Shown: positions 34,877 through 44,179 of the stretch, one piece after another
How the letters are laid out: each line of letters begins with the position of its first letter
Position numbering within the stretch: the stretch's first letter is position 1
Program-made: the position numbers and the translations under genes
The notes under the pieces: generated by a model
What the model was told of the DNA's origin: nothing
Databases searched by the model: none
The model's input: only the letters and a program-made list of their open reading frames with translations
NCBI GenBank assembly: GCA_963665595.2
Contig: CAXXJK010000004.1
Location: 558,001-622,000, forward strand
DNA: 64,000 nt
Reading direction: 5' to 3'
From: G963665595 sp963665595
Lineage (GTDB): Bacteria; Actinomycetota; Coriobacteriia; Coriobacteriales; CADBOM01

Positions 34877-37402
34877 CTAGAGAATCAGTATGCCCGCTGA
34901 GGTATCAGAGGAAATATGCCGCAATAGGTAGATCATCATATCTTCAGAGACAGAAACGCACCCCGCGGTCGGGTCTCCATCGCCCACATGAATAAATATT
35001 GCCGAGCCCGCACCCTTCGCACATCCGGCACGCGATACGCCCAGATATCCCGGGTCATTATAACCAATGACAATCGCGTATGCGTAAGAGAGCGTTGCCT
35101 CGCTGAGCACTTCCCCACTCACATCCATTCCCTCTTGCCAGGTGTTGTAGTATTCAGAGTCTGGATCATCAACCCAGATAGATTCAGGTGTCACCGCATG
35201 GTAGGTCAGAGCAGTACCAGGGTCTTCATTGTTTCCAAAGGCAAACGGCAGCGAGAAAAGACCTTCAGGCGTTACCGACACCTCCTCGCTTGCCGTTCCC
35301 ACTCCGCCACGTCCCACATAGCCATCGGACACATCAAGTGCCTGGAAAAATCCCTGAGGGTCTTTTTCGCAGTAATAGACTTCAGCGGATGTGTCGTCTG
35401 AATACACGAATACCAGTTGAGTATAGGTAATGGTGCTTAAATCATATCCACGAGAGGCAGCCTTAGCGTAGAGTTCAGATGACTCCATGACGGTGTCTTC
35501 ATACGTTGTAGGTTCAAAGCTAAACTTTTGTGCAGATGTCGCATTGCCGGTCCATATCTGGACATTGGTACCATTGAAATCACCGGCGCACTCATCCAGA
35601 TAGAGTCCGTTGAGGCTTCGTATGAAATACCATCCGTCACCTGCATATTCAAGCGTCCACTGCTGGCAAGGGTACCCGTTGTCGCTCCATTGCCAGACAT
35701 TGGTGCCCGGTGTATCCCCCGACCATGCAACGTCTAAAAATTTGCCAGATAGGCAATTCTCAAAGGTATATGACCCGTCTGAACTCCGCGAAACATACCA
35801 CTTCTGATTACCCGTGCCGTGATTGTCCCATAGCTGAACATTGGCTCCATCCGCTGATGAATATCCTGCTACGTCAAGCACCCGTTCTCCGTAAGCAGAC
35901 ACCATCTGATATAGGCCAGAAGAAATCAGCGGTGCTATCGAAACAAACGAGAATATCTGACTGGCATTACCGCGGTAGACAGAGGTTATCAACCGCGTAA
36001 GATCGCCGGAACATCCGCCTTCAACGCTGAGATACCTGCCCGTCTCCTTGTTTTGAAGAGCAAGCCCACCGGGTAGTTGTGTGACTTCCCACTGACGCGA
36101 TGCATCCGTCGTATCAGACATCTGGACCACCTGTCCGTCTACATCGGCCAAATACAACCCTGATAGAAGCGACTGTATGGTATAGACACCCCCCTCTGCA
36201 CGAGAAATATTGAACTTCTGCCAGTCAACGCCCGTATCAGTAAATATCTGGCACCGTGCACCCTCAGATAGAGAACCTGAGTCGATGTCGAGATATTTGC
36301 CGTCAGCGCAACGAGGGGTAATTGAATAGGTACCTTCCGCAAGAGCCGTTTCATCCGAAGCGGCAGTGAGAGAAAATTTCTGATTGGTATAACCGCCATC
36401 AGTCCACAGTTGAAGCACTGAGCCGTCGATGGGATTTACTCCCGCAATATCGATGACCATACCAGATGTTTTGGCGATAAAGGTATACGTATGATCGGAA
36501 TTCAGGCGAATTGCCCACTTCTGATTATCACCACCACTATACGTATATTGGTTCACTGCTGTGGTCGGCACCACGTTCCCCATAGAGGCATCGAGTGCCA
36601 TACCTGAAGCTATCGACGTGATGGTATAAAACCCGTCCCCGCAATAGGTAATTTGGAAGCGCTGACTCAGTTGATCATGCGCCGTATACATCTGCATGCG
36701 GCATACGTCATCTGTTGCATCAGGCACATCAATCGAGTAGGAAGCGTTGCTGGCACTCGACACCGTATAGACTCCATCTGCAACCGTCTGAGTGCCCGAC
36801 ACCTCTGCGGGAAGAGCAATAAAGTACCATTTCTGGGAAGCACACCCATTACGCGACCATACACGAATAGCGTTGCCATCGGCATCACTACCCCACGCGT
36901 TATCGAGCACGATGTTATTATCAAGCGACGATGCAATAGTGTAGGTGCCATCGTGGTTTGACTCTATGGCCCAGCGCTGATTTGCCCATCCTCCATCGTG
37001 AAACTGCCACACCGGAGTCCCTGAAACAGCCGAACCACCAGCAATATCAAGTACCTTGCCTGAGTTTTCGCAGGTGATAGTGCAGTAGCCTGAATCCTCC
37101 ACCGTTACGATGAATCGTTGGCAGGGATAAGTATTTGAACTCCATAATTGTACCGTTCCCCCATCGGAGGTGTTTGACCACGCCACGTCAAGCACACGAG
37201 TGTAAGACGAGGCGCTTCGTATAACGTAGGTTCCCGCAGGAACATCGCAGTGAGAAGATGATGAAGGGGATGCCGTAGAAGATACGGCCGGAGATGTTGA
37301 TGAGACAGCAGCAACCGTCTGTGCAGAGGCAACCCCCGCAGGCATTGCAAACAGAGTTAGCAGCACTGTACCAGCCAACAGGGTTTTTACTAATCCACGC
37401 AT
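34877..37402 (-). CDS. Exported ricin-type lectin repeat protein with L,D-transpeptidase domain
   Basis: An 841-residue exoprotein. The signal peptide is RGLVKTLLAGTVLLTLFAM then PAGVASAQ. Residues about 50-650 hold twelve QxW-like units (for example CQRFIVT, NQRWAIE, SQKWYFI, NQKWAIR, CQQWTLE), enough for four beta-trefoil lectin domains of three units each. The C-terminal 200 residues form an ErfK/YkuD-type L,D-transpeptidase domain, with SAIFIHVGDG then TAGCVSVSEDMMIYLL providing the His and catalytic Cys. The enzyme would cross-link or edit peptidoglycan while the lectins hold carbohydrate. Start ATG 37402 follows AAAGGG. Twelve lectin units on one transpeptidase is unusual. Confidence 0.85.
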   Translation of the reverse strand: MRGLVKTLLAGTVLLTLFAMPAGVASAQTVAAVSSTSPAVSSTASPSSSSHCDVPAGTYVIRSASSYTRVLDVAWSNTSDGGTVQLWSSNTYPCQRFIVTVEDSGYCTITCENSGKVLDIAGGSAVSGTPVWQFHDGGWANQRWAIESNHDGTYTIASSLDNNIVLDNAWGSDADGNAIRVWSRNGCASQKWYFIALPAEVSGTQTVADGVYTVSSASNASYSIDVPDATDDVCRMQMYTAHDQLSQRFQITYCGDGFYTITSIASGMALDASMGNVVPTTAVNQYTYSGGDNQKWAIRLNSDHTYTFIAKTSGMVIDIAGVNPIDGSVLQLWTDGGYTNQKFSLTAASDETALAEGTYSITPRCADGKYLDIDSGSLSEGARCQIFTDTGVDWQKFNISRAEGGVYTIQSLLSGLYLADVDGQVVQMSDTTDASRQWEVTQLPGGLALQNKETGRYLSVEGGCSGDLTRLITSVYRGNASQIFSFVSIAPLISSGLYQMVSAYGERVLDVAGYSSADGANVQLWDNHGTGNQKWYVSRSSDGSYTFENCLSGKFLDVAWSGDTPGTNVWQWSDNGYPCQQWTLEYAGDGWYFIRSLNGLYLDECAGDFNGTNVQIWTGNATSAQKFSFEPTTYEDTVMESSELYAKAASRGYDLSTITYTQLVFVYSDDTSAEVYYCEKDPQGFFQALDVSDGYVGRGGVGTASEEVSVTPEGLFSLPFAFGNNEDPGTALTYHAVTPESIWVDDPDSEYYNTWQEGMDVSGEVLSEATLSYAYAIVIGYNDPGYLGVSRAGCAKGAGSAIFIHVGDGDPTAGCVSVSEDMMIYLLRHISSDTSAGILIL

Positions 37403-37471
37403 CAAGGCGCTACCCTTTCAAAAGCTCTCTACCATACAAAATCAGTCAAAGCCATACGAAAGACTGCTCGT

Positions 37472-38422
37472 CTATTCTTGCGACCCTAAGAGCATACGAA
37501 AGGGAATCTCTTCCCCTATCGCAGAACTGGCAAATACCATACCCTCTGTAGTTAAAAACACTGCCTCTAGGGATGGATCCGATTCGACGAACTCAAGGGC
37601 CTTATCCAACCCCATGATAATCAGCGCTGTAGTAAACCCATCGGCATCCAAAGATTGTTCAGAAATGATAGAGGCTCCGAGCAAATCAGTCTGAGCGGGA
37701 TAGCCCGTTTTCGGATCAAGAATGTGATGATACAAAACATCATCCTGCGTGAATGAACGCTCATAGATACCGCTGGTAACCACTGACATGTCGCGCACTG
37801 AGACCACGGCGAATGAATCCATCGTCATCATGTCTGAAGAAGGTATCGGCATACGAAGCCCAATGTTCCATGCTGATCCATCAGGCTTTCCCCCAAGCAC
37901 AGCAACATTGCCGCCAAGATTCACCAACCCACTGCCCACTCCCCTTGATGCAAGAAGTTCCGTGAGTTTATCTGCTATATAGCCTTTGGCAATTCCCCCC
38001 AGATCGATGCAAGCCTTGGGATCTTCAAGCGTCACGGTGTTTCCTCGTACCCGCACACGTCTATAGCCTACGTGGGTCAAAGCCTCTTCTATCTGCTCGC
38101 GGTCAGGAATATGGCCTTCTTTGAAATCCCATAGCCGTGTAACGCTGCCCATTGTTATATCAAACAGTCCGCCGCTACGCTCACAATAATCGAGTGCCGT
38201 CTGAATAAACGCTGCTAACTCCTCATCGACTACAACCGGCTTGCCACCAGATGCATTTATGAGCGCCAGTTCGCTGTCGGGACGAGTTCGTGAGAAGAGA
38301 AATTCGTAGCGGGCGCACAAACGTGCCGCCTCTTCAAGAATTTCCTCATCATGTGTGTAGGCAGTAATGGTATTAGTGGTATTGAATGCAAACAACTCTT
38401 TAGAAAGTGGTGCCTCTGACAT
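37472..38422 (-). CDS. apbE: FAD:protein FMN transferase ApbE
   Basis: A 316-residue ApbE-family enzyme that attaches FMN from FAD to a Thr or Ser of exported proteins, using Mg2+. Motifs are RLWDFKEG, DLGGIAKGYIADKL, GLVNLGGNVAVLGGKPDG and HHILDPKTGYPAQ (the His-x3-Pro-x-Thr-Gly signature). GGGAGTGACT precedes ATG 38422, chosen over ATG 38446. There is no clear signal peptide or lipobox, so it would act inside the cell or use another export route; many ApbE homologs are lipoproteins. A likely client is the two-site flavinylated lipoprotein at 40687, encoded two genes away in the opposite direction. Confidence 0.93.
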   Translation of the reverse strand: MSEAPLSKELFAFNTTNTITAYTHDEEILEEAARLCARYEFLFSRTRPDSELALINASGGKPVVVDEELAAFIQTALDYCERSGGLFDITMGSVTRLWDFKEGHIPDREQIEEALTHVGYRRVRVRGNTVTLEDPKACIDLGGIAKGYIADKLTELLASRGVGSGLVNLGGNVAVLGGKPDGSAWNIGLRMPIPSSDMMTMDSFAVVSVRDMSVVTSGIYERSFTQDDVLYHHILDPKTGYPAQTDLLGASIISEQSLDADGFTTALIIMGLDKALEFVESDPSLEAVFLTTEGMVFASSAIGEEIPFRMLLGSQE

Positions 38423-38928
38423 AGTCACTCCCATAAAGAAAAGCACGGAAAACGTATCTGCTATTACTCTATCTCAACAAGAAGTAATAAGTAAGGGATT
38501 GATCCTCTCAGATTCTTCCCTATTCTGTTTTCCATATACCGATGGGTGGCCTCAAGGCGACCCATCGTCATCATATACGATATTTTCCTTGTATTCTGCG
38601 ATCCATTCAACCACATCATTGCCGTCTACATCATGGATTATAGAAAAGTTACTTAAAACTCTTATATAGCATGACAGAATATTTGCTTCTTTCTTTACAA
38701 GATCGCCGCCACTAGAACAAATCTCATCTCTGTTGGTATATGCTCAGATAAACCTAGGTCAAAGAATTATCAAAACAACTTGCAGATGATACGCCTACAA
38801 CAGGTAGAAATGCTTCTGTGTATCAGATACTATGATCATCAGGCGTTCTACCTCAAAAGCGCGCCAACTTGATATCATCTTCTTGAAATACACAACGCGC
38901 CTCGACATTCGCAAGGACAGGCTCAACT
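38423..38928. other. Gap between apbE and the LuxR gene
   Basis: About 500 bases without a certain gene. It contains the start-less minus-strand frame at 38552-38743 and a hairpin GATGGGT/ACCCATC (38541-38567). Promoters for the divergent apbE and LuxR genes must lie at its two ends. Confidence 0.4.
38552..38743 (-). pseudogene. Possible gene remnant without start codon
   Basis: A 63-codon open frame, ending IHDVDGNDVVEWIAEYKENI then VYDDDGSP and a TGA inside a hairpin. It is acidic and protein-like in composition, but has no ATG, GTG or TTG with a ribosome site before it. It may be the tail of a lost gene; a chance frame is also possible. Confidence 0.25.
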
Positions 38929-40455
38929 ATGCATCTACGTACGCTTTGGAACATATCAGATGAGCTGGACCCTTTCGGGCAGATAACGCTGCTCGCTTTT
39001 TTTGCCAGCATGCCCATGCTGCTACCAAGCCTTGATGCGCTGCACGATATTCTGGTACTCGCAGGCTGGCAGATGGAATTATCAGCAGAAGGAGCTCCCT
39101 TTCTGTGGACCATGCCGTTAGCAGTCATGTTCACCGCGCTTGCTTTCCTCTTTATATGTCTTCTTAAAACCGCCTACACCCATCTAGGAAAGAGACTCGT
39201 ATTAGTGGGAGGCTGCGCGTACGTGCTTGGTTATCTCATGATTGTCTTGACCGTATGGAGCCCTGATCATCCCCCGATACTGCTCACTGTTGGTGGCATT
39301 CCTTTAGGCTTTGGACTGGCGATACTGTGTATGACATGGGCGACACGAGTACGGCTGTCTAATTTTCGCACATCATTTATCACAATCCTCGTTGTTGTCT
39401 TACTCTGCGCATTGATAGGTATCGTGCTGCGCCTGCTTACGCCCTCAATTGCGATACTTGTATCGTTTGTGCTTGCTCTAGCGGGTAGTGCTGGTGCGTT
39501 GCGCGGATCACGACATGCAAGTACGGGTAGGTTACATTCTGACAACAGGGACGCTAACTGGTGGGACGTGTTTGGCAAAATGGACGTTTCGTTAGTCGAA
39601 GGCGCAGACGAGTTCAAGGCTCCTGCCTCTCGCGTGCTGTTTTTTGTGGCAACACCACTTATCATACTGTTGCTGTTCGTGATAAATAGAACCGTGTGGG
39701 CCCCTGCAGATGGCTTCGCTGCACCCGTCACCATAGGATGTATAATCGCTGTCCTCTGCTCAGTTCCTTTGTTGATTATCAAAACTGATCAGGTGCTCAT
39801 CAACGCATCGTATCGTCTCTACCTGCCTCTCATAGCATTCTGCGTATTTGTGGTCAATTCGTTTGTTTCACCTGATGCGCGCGGGGCTGTCATGGGCATC
39901 GGCATCGATGTATTCTGCACACTCTACGTCTTTTTGCTCTTCGCTATGATCATAACCATGGCAGGATGCATGCGCTCACTCATCCTACCTGCGAGCAGTA
40001 TGTTACTCATCGCCGTAAGCATTGTGGCCCTGCTCTCTTACACCAAGATGGACGCAGGCGCGCTGGAGGCCTACCAGCTCTATATGCTCATGGGCCTCTT
40101 TGTGCTTGCAGTCGCGCTGCTATTGATCACCCCTGGCTCACGGATGTGGCACGTTATGCTTGAAGGCGTAACGACTGACGAACAGAGCGATAATTCTTCG
40201 ACGGCCTCATTCGCCGAGCGCTGCGCTACATTAGCACACGCCTACGGCCTTACGACACGCGAGGGCGAGATCCTTGTCTATCTGGGCCGAGGACACAGTT
40301 CTGCCTATGTAGCTGATGTATTGGTGGTAGCTGAAAGCACCGTACGGAGTCATCGTAAGAATATCTACCGCAAGCTGGGCATAAATTCTCGTGAAGAATT
40401 GTTAGAAATGCTTGATGCTCAGTCTGCTGAAGTTGACGCTTCTTCCCATAATTAA
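38929..40455 (+). CDS. Membrane-bound LuxR-family transcriptional regulator (12 TM)
   Basis: A 508-residue protein with about twelve membrane helices (residues 20-405) and a C-terminal LuxR helix-turn-helix (about 440-495: LTTREGEILVYLGRGHSSAY, ADVLVVAESTVRSHRKNIYR). It shares its architecture with the regulator at 11607. It lies between apbE and the flavinylated lipoprotein, so it probably controls this extracytosolic flavin cluster; the lipoprotein gene starts 231 bases downstream with its own promoter. The start ATG at 38929 gives the full first segment. Confidence 0.87.
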   Translation: MHLRTLWNISDELDPFGQITLLAFFASMPMLLPSLDALHDILVLAGWQMELSAEGAPFLWTMPLAVMFTALAFLFICLLKTAYTHLGKRLVLVGGCAYVLGYLMIVLTVWSPDHPPILLTVGGIPLGFGLAILCMTWATRVRLSNFRTSFITILVVVLLCALIGIVLRLLTPSIAILVSFVLALAGSAGALRGSRHASTGRLHSDNRDANWWDVFGKMDVSLVEGADEFKAPASRVLFFVATPLIILLLFVINRTVWAPADGFAAPVTIGCIIAVLCSVPLLIIKTDQVLINASYRLYLPLIAFCVFVVNSFVSPDARGAVMGIGIDVFCTLYVFLLFAMIITMAGCMRSLILPASSMLLIAVSIVALLSYTKMDAGALEAYQLYMLMGLFVLAVALLLITPGSRMWHVMLEGVTTDEQSDNSSTASFAERCATLAHAYGLTTREGEILVYLGRGHSSAYVADVLVVAESTVRSHRKNIYRKLGINSREELLEMLDAQSAEVDASSHN

Positions 40456-40686
40456 GCGTACTTATATCGGTGTTTACCAGCGCAAACAGTGCTTCTACCC
40501 CTTTTCGTTTAGATAATCTCGGACCAATAGAGGTCAAGTTACTCTCTTTTGACTATATACCTCCTGATCATCAGCGAGTATCTTCTGGCGTGCCGGAGAT
40601 GAAGGGCTGATTTCAAACTCCCCCACACTCGGGCAATTACAGAGATACATGATGTCGACCATACATCATAGAAACTAGGAGGAGAC

Positions 40687-41718
40687 ATGGACGGTTCAAT
40701 TTCAAGACGCGACTTTCTCAAGGGCAGTCTTATCGTTGCCGCAGGAGCTTTAAGCACGTATGCTCTTGCAGGGTGCGCCAGTAGCGCGACAGCGACTAGC
40801 ACCGCTTCAACTACCAGCGCTAGTAGTTCTCACAAGGTAACTTTGCACAGAGGCTATGTCGCGGCACACGGAGACAAGGCATTTACGCAGATCGTGGTAG
40901 CGGTAGGCGAAGATGGAAAGATCGTAGCCGCAAATGTTGATGAGTATCAGTTCATCGCCAAAGATACTGCCGGCATAACGGGCGTACCAAATTCAAATGG
41001 CGGATTCAGCGCAGGCATCACCAGCGGTAATGTGCTTATGTCAAAGAAGGAAAACGACTCAGCGTACTCTGCGATGATGGCAAAGGCAGGGTCAAAGCAA
41101 AATTGGGTCAAGTCGATGTCGGCAATCGAGGCATTTGCCGTAGGTAAGAAACCCTCCGAGTTGACCTCGGTGTCTGGTACCGATGCGGTATCAGGAGCCA
41201 CGCTTGCAAGCACCGTCGACTATCTTGCGGGGATCGCTCAGGTGGCAAACGACGCTACCTTGGTCACAACGGGCAGCTTCGATGGTGCGAGCACCTCGCT
41301 CAAGCTTGGCCGTGTAACGGCTGCCGCTCATGGGGATAAGGCATTTGCCAGCGCAGTAACCTTAGTCCAAGATGACACTATCATCGCCACCAGCATCGAC
41401 GAGTTCCAATTTATGGCCTCCACCACCGAGGGTCTTGTCGGCGTACCGAACTCAAATGCAGGATTTGGCACATATTACACTTCCGGACAAGTGCTTGCTT
41501 CGAAATCGGTAAACAATACGAGCTACAGCGCTCAGATGGCTACGAAAGCTGCAGCAACCACACCGTGGTTGACCTCTATGCAAGCCATCGAAGGCGCTCT
41601 CGCAGGACAGAAGATATCTGCGGTATCCATCAGCGGACCTGATGCGGTGTCCGGTGCTACACTCGTTGACACCGCCGCCTATGCCAAAGCAGCAGTGGCC
41701 GCCGCACAGCAAGCCTAA
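40687..41718 (+). CDS. Tat-exported lipoprotein with two flavinylation sites
   Basis: A 343-residue protein. The Tat signal ISRRDFLKGSLIVAAGALS ends in lipobox ALAGC (C30). A Ser/Thr-rich linker leads into two homologous domains (about 49-190 and 205-340), each starting GxVxAAHGDKAF and ending in the ApbE target motif DAVSGAT (T172 and T325, D-x2-SGAT). Each Thr should carry covalent FMN. This resembles PplA of Listeria and other extracytosolic electron carriers. GGAGGAG precedes the ATG. With apbE nearby and an ECF S component just downstream, it forms a flavin-based electron-transfer cluster. The two domains are very similar, so the gene arose by internal duplication. Confidence 0.88.
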   Translation: MDGSISRRDFLKGSLIVAAGALSTYALAGCASSATATSTASTTSASSSHKVTLHRGYVAAHGDKAFTQIVVAVGEDGKIVAANVDEYQFIAKDTAGITGVPNSNGGFSAGITSGNVLMSKKENDSAYSAMMAKAGSKQNWVKSMSAIEAFAVGKKPSELTSVSGTDAVSGATLASTVDYLAGIAQVANDATLVTTGSFDGASTSLKLGRVTAAAHGDKAFASAVTLVQDDTIIATSIDEFQFMASTTEGLVGVPNSNAGFGTYYTSGQVLASKSVNNTSYSAQMATKAAATTPWLTSMQAIEGALAGQKISAVSISGPDAVSGATLVDTAAYAKAAVAAAQQA

Positions 41719-41744
41719 CACAGGCTCGAGCACTACTATTAACC

Positions 41745-41787
41745 ATAACACCCGGGTACTGCTTTTCTGGCGCTACCCGGGTGTTAT
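41745..41787 (+). terminator. Terminator after the flavinylated lipoprotein gene
   Basis: A perfect 14-base-pair stem ATAACACCCGGGTA (41745-41758) / TACCCGGGTGTTAT (41774-41787). It leaves about 40 bases for the promoter of the next gene, or allows partial read-through. Confidence 0.82.
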
Positions 41788-41825
41788 ACTATGTGACGAC
41801 GAAACATATTGACGAGAGGAGGACC

Positions 41826-42383
41826 ATGAATCTTGATGGAACAGGCGCTCGCCGGCGTTCGCCCAAGCAGCTCGCCGCACTCGTCATACTCATCCTGATG
41901 GCAATGGTCACCAGTTTTGTGGAACTACCTCTCATACCTCAGGCTGAATGGTTAAAGTACGACCCCTCGGGCATCATTGCCGTTCTCTCCACACTGCTGT
42001 ATGGCCCCTGGGTAGGAACTGCCGTAGCATTTCTGGCTTGGATTCCTCGATTGGTTACCGATCCCTTGGGGGCCTTCATGAACATCATGGCCTCCGTCTC
42101 AATGGTTATCGTGATGGGTCTCATATATCGGCAAAATCCAACGTTCAAACGGGCGATCGTCGCGGCCTGTATCGGTGCCGTAGTTTCCGTTTTGGTATCA
42201 ATCTGCTTGAACTTCGTGGTCACCCCACTGTATCTGCCTGCAACCTACGAGGATGTGGCCGCCTTGGTCCTTCCTGCTCTGCTTCCGTTTAATCTGGTGA
42301 AAGCAGTGATCAATGGCGGAGTTGCTCTTGTGGTATATCGCAAGCTTGCCGCCCTGCTTCAAGAAGACAGCGCACCGGCCTGA
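41826..42383 (+). CDS. ECF transporter S component, probably flavin type
   Basis: A 185-residue membrane protein with about six helices. ATG 41826 follows GAGGAGG; a longer frame from 41781 lacks a ribosome site. The pattern VELPLIPQAEWLKYDPSGII then LSTLLYGPWVGTAVAFLAWI matches RibU/FmnA-like substrate-binding components (LKYDPSDIP-type motif), which bind riboflavin or FMN. The energising EcfAAT genes are not in the window. Beside a flavinylated lipoprotein and apbE it recalls the FmnA-FmnB-PplA set that supplies flavin for extracellular electron transfer. Vitamin specificity is inferred. Confidence 0.83.
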   Translation: MNLDGTGARRRSPKQLAALVILILMAMVTSFVELPLIPQAEWLKYDPSGIIAVLSTLLYGPWVGTAVAFLAWIPRLVTDPLGAFMNIMASVSMVIVMGLIYRQNPTFKRAIVAACIGAVVSVLVSICLNFVVTPLYLPATYEDVAALVLPALLPFNLVKAVINGGVALVVYRKLAALLQEDSAPA

Positions 42384-42426
42384 TATATCGACTGTTTGTA
42401 GAAGTTATTATTTCGGGCACGCCGCA

Positions 42427-42723
42427 TTAACCATATCGATATTCAATCCCGCTGGCATTTTGTGGAAACTCCCATTTTTCGATAATGGTATCTCCGCAGA
42501 GAATGCGACACGATCCACATTCCAGACAACCAGCATAGTCAAATATCCCCGTGCCCTTGGCATCTCGTTTATAGAGTCCCGCGGGGCACGCAAGTTCAAG
42601 TTTATGAAATTCCATCATGTCTTCAGGTGCCAAATCCCTGACAACGATGTGGGCATTCTCTTCGTCGACATCAAATTTATCGACCATTAACAGATCATCA
42701 AGCGACAGAACTTCATTGCTCAT
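42427..42723 (-). CDS. fixX: Ferredoxin-like protein FixX
   Basis: A 98-residue ferredoxin-like protein. Cysteines lie in LACPAGLYKR and YAGCLECGSCRILC, matching the FixX pattern. ATG 42723 (MSNEVLSLDDL) is chosen; the frame extends upstream into fixC but without FixX similarity. FixX works with the FixC quinone oxidoreductase and the FixAB flavoprotein, either bifurcating electrons to ferredoxin and quinone or feeding an acyl-CoA reductase. It is the last gene of the operon and converges on the ECF gene with a 43-base gap. Confidence 0.9.
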   Translation of the reverse strand: MSNEVLSLDDLLMVDKFDVDEENAHIVVRDLAPEDMMEFHKLELACPAGLYKRDAKGTGIFDYAGCLECGSCRILCGDTIIEKWEFPQNASGIEYRYG

Positions 42724-42760
42724 GAGCGTACTCCTTACAAAGAGACAAACAGTGCCGATA

Positions 42761-44053
42761 TCAAAGAGCCTTGAGGCCTCGCCATCCATCACGAAGAAGA
42801 GTGGTAAAACCAACTGTTTTGATGAGAGGTTTTAATGCCTGTTTAAGCGGAACTGACGGCGAGCCGTCAACGGTAAATAGGCGTTCCATCACCTCTGCGG
42901 CCAGATGAGGATAGTCTTGATAAAGCCGTGGTGTCGACTCCATAAAGTGAGGGAAATTTCTGAAAAGCTGCATGTCTTTGAGCACGTAGCTTTCCTCAAG
43001 ACGCCTACGATACCCCTCAAGCCCCGTTTTCGAGACATCGCCACTGTTCACCGCTTCAATAGCCGCCTCAGCCGCCGCCTCAGCACTGCTCACGGCAAAA
43101 TCCATACCACGCGCCACATACCCGAGGTTCACGCAGAAACCGCCGCTATCGCCTACCACGAGGACACCGTCCGAAATAATATCGGGCATCATGGCAATAC
43201 CTCCCTCGGGAAGTATATGTCCTGAATATTCAAGAAGTGTACCGCCTGCGATAAGAGGTGCAATAGCGGGATGTCGTTTGAAGGCATCCATCATCTCAGG
43301 CGTGGAACGATCATGCTTGACGAGATCTCCCAAAGTCGAAACAATTCCCAGCGATACGCTCTCTCTGTTGGTATAGAGAAAGCCCCCACCAATGCTTCCA
43401 CCCGTAAAAGTGCCCACGAACATAGTCGCTGTACCCTCATCAGGACTCGCCTGAAAACGATCCTCAATGACTGACGCAGGAAGTCCAATGAGCTCCTTTA
43501 CGCTCACCGCCAGCTGATCAGGACTAAACTCTCTGCGAAGCCCCGCCTTCTGAGCCAGCAGTGAGTTACATCCGTCAGCAAGAATGGTCACCTGAGATTC
43601 AAGCTCTTCATCACCGGCAACAACACCACAGACCACGCCATCTCGAATAAGCAGATCTTCAACGCATATACCTGATATCAAATCTGCTCCGGCTTCCTCG
43701 GCCTGTTCGGAAAGCCATTGATCAAACGGACGGCGTAGCACCGAATACGATTCAGATCCGGACTTTCCCTGTTGCGTTGACTGAAAATCAAGCCCGACTG
43801 ATGAGTCGTCAGTGAGCATACAGATACGTTCACGGGTAATTTTCCGCTCAACAGGAGCACGAGACGCAAAACCGGGCATGACTTTTTCAAGACTATGAGC
43901 ATAGAGGCGACCTCCGGTCATGTTCTTGCTCCCCGGTGTCCCTCCTCGTTCAATCAAGACCGTGCTCAAACCTGCTTGTGCCGTAAGAAAAGCAGCGACG
44001 CACCCGGCAATCCCCGCACCGACAACAATACAATCGAATTTTTCATCCGACAT
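42761..44053 (-). CDS. fixC: Electron-transfer-flavoprotein:quinone oxidoreductase FixC
   Basis: A 430-residue FAD protein. The N-terminal motif DCIVVGAGIAGCVAAFLTAQ binds FAD. GGRLYAHSLEKVMPGF, GGGFLYTNRESVSLGIVSTL and VLVVGDSGGFCVNLGYVARG are characteristic of FixC/ETF-QO. It is membrane-associated in function but has no signal peptide. It pairs with FixX, encoded 37 bases downstream, and with FixAB upstream. Homologs include CaiD-linked FixC of the carnitine pathway and nitrogen-fixation FixC. Confidence 0.93.
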   Translation of the reverse strand: MSDEKFDCIVVGAGIAGCVAAFLTAQAGLSTVLIERGGTPGSKNMTGGRLYAHSLEKVMPGFASRAPVERKITRERICMLTDDSSVGLDFQSTQQGKSGSESYSVLRRPFDQWLSEQAEEAGADLISGICVEDLLIRDGVVCGVVAGDEELESQVTILADGCNSLLAQKAGLRREFSPDQLAVSVKELIGLPASVIEDRFQASPDEGTATMFVGTFTGGSIGGGFLYTNRESVSLGIVSTLGDLVKHDRSTPEMMDAFKRHPAIAPLIAGGTLLEYSGHILPEGGIAMMPDIISDGVLVVGDSGGFCVNLGYVARGMDFAVSSAEAAAEAAIEAVNSGDVSKTGLEGYRRRLEESYVLKDMQLFRNFPHFMESTPRLYQDYPHLAAEVMERLFTVDGSPSVPLKQALKPLIKTVGFTTLLRDGWRGLKAL

Positions 44054-44179
44054 ATACTATCCTCTCGTAGTTACAGTGCCCCCCTAGAAGGGGCAGACCT
44101 CAGGCTCATACCATCAAAGGAATGCCGCAGCCTTGGTCAAAAGTGAGATGATCGTCTTACAACCCGCCTCTTGTCAGCG

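Noticed and set aside
38541..38567. Hairpin GATGGGT/ACCCATC as a terminator
   Set aside because: No T tract on either strand and no gene clearly ending there; kept only as a description of the gap.
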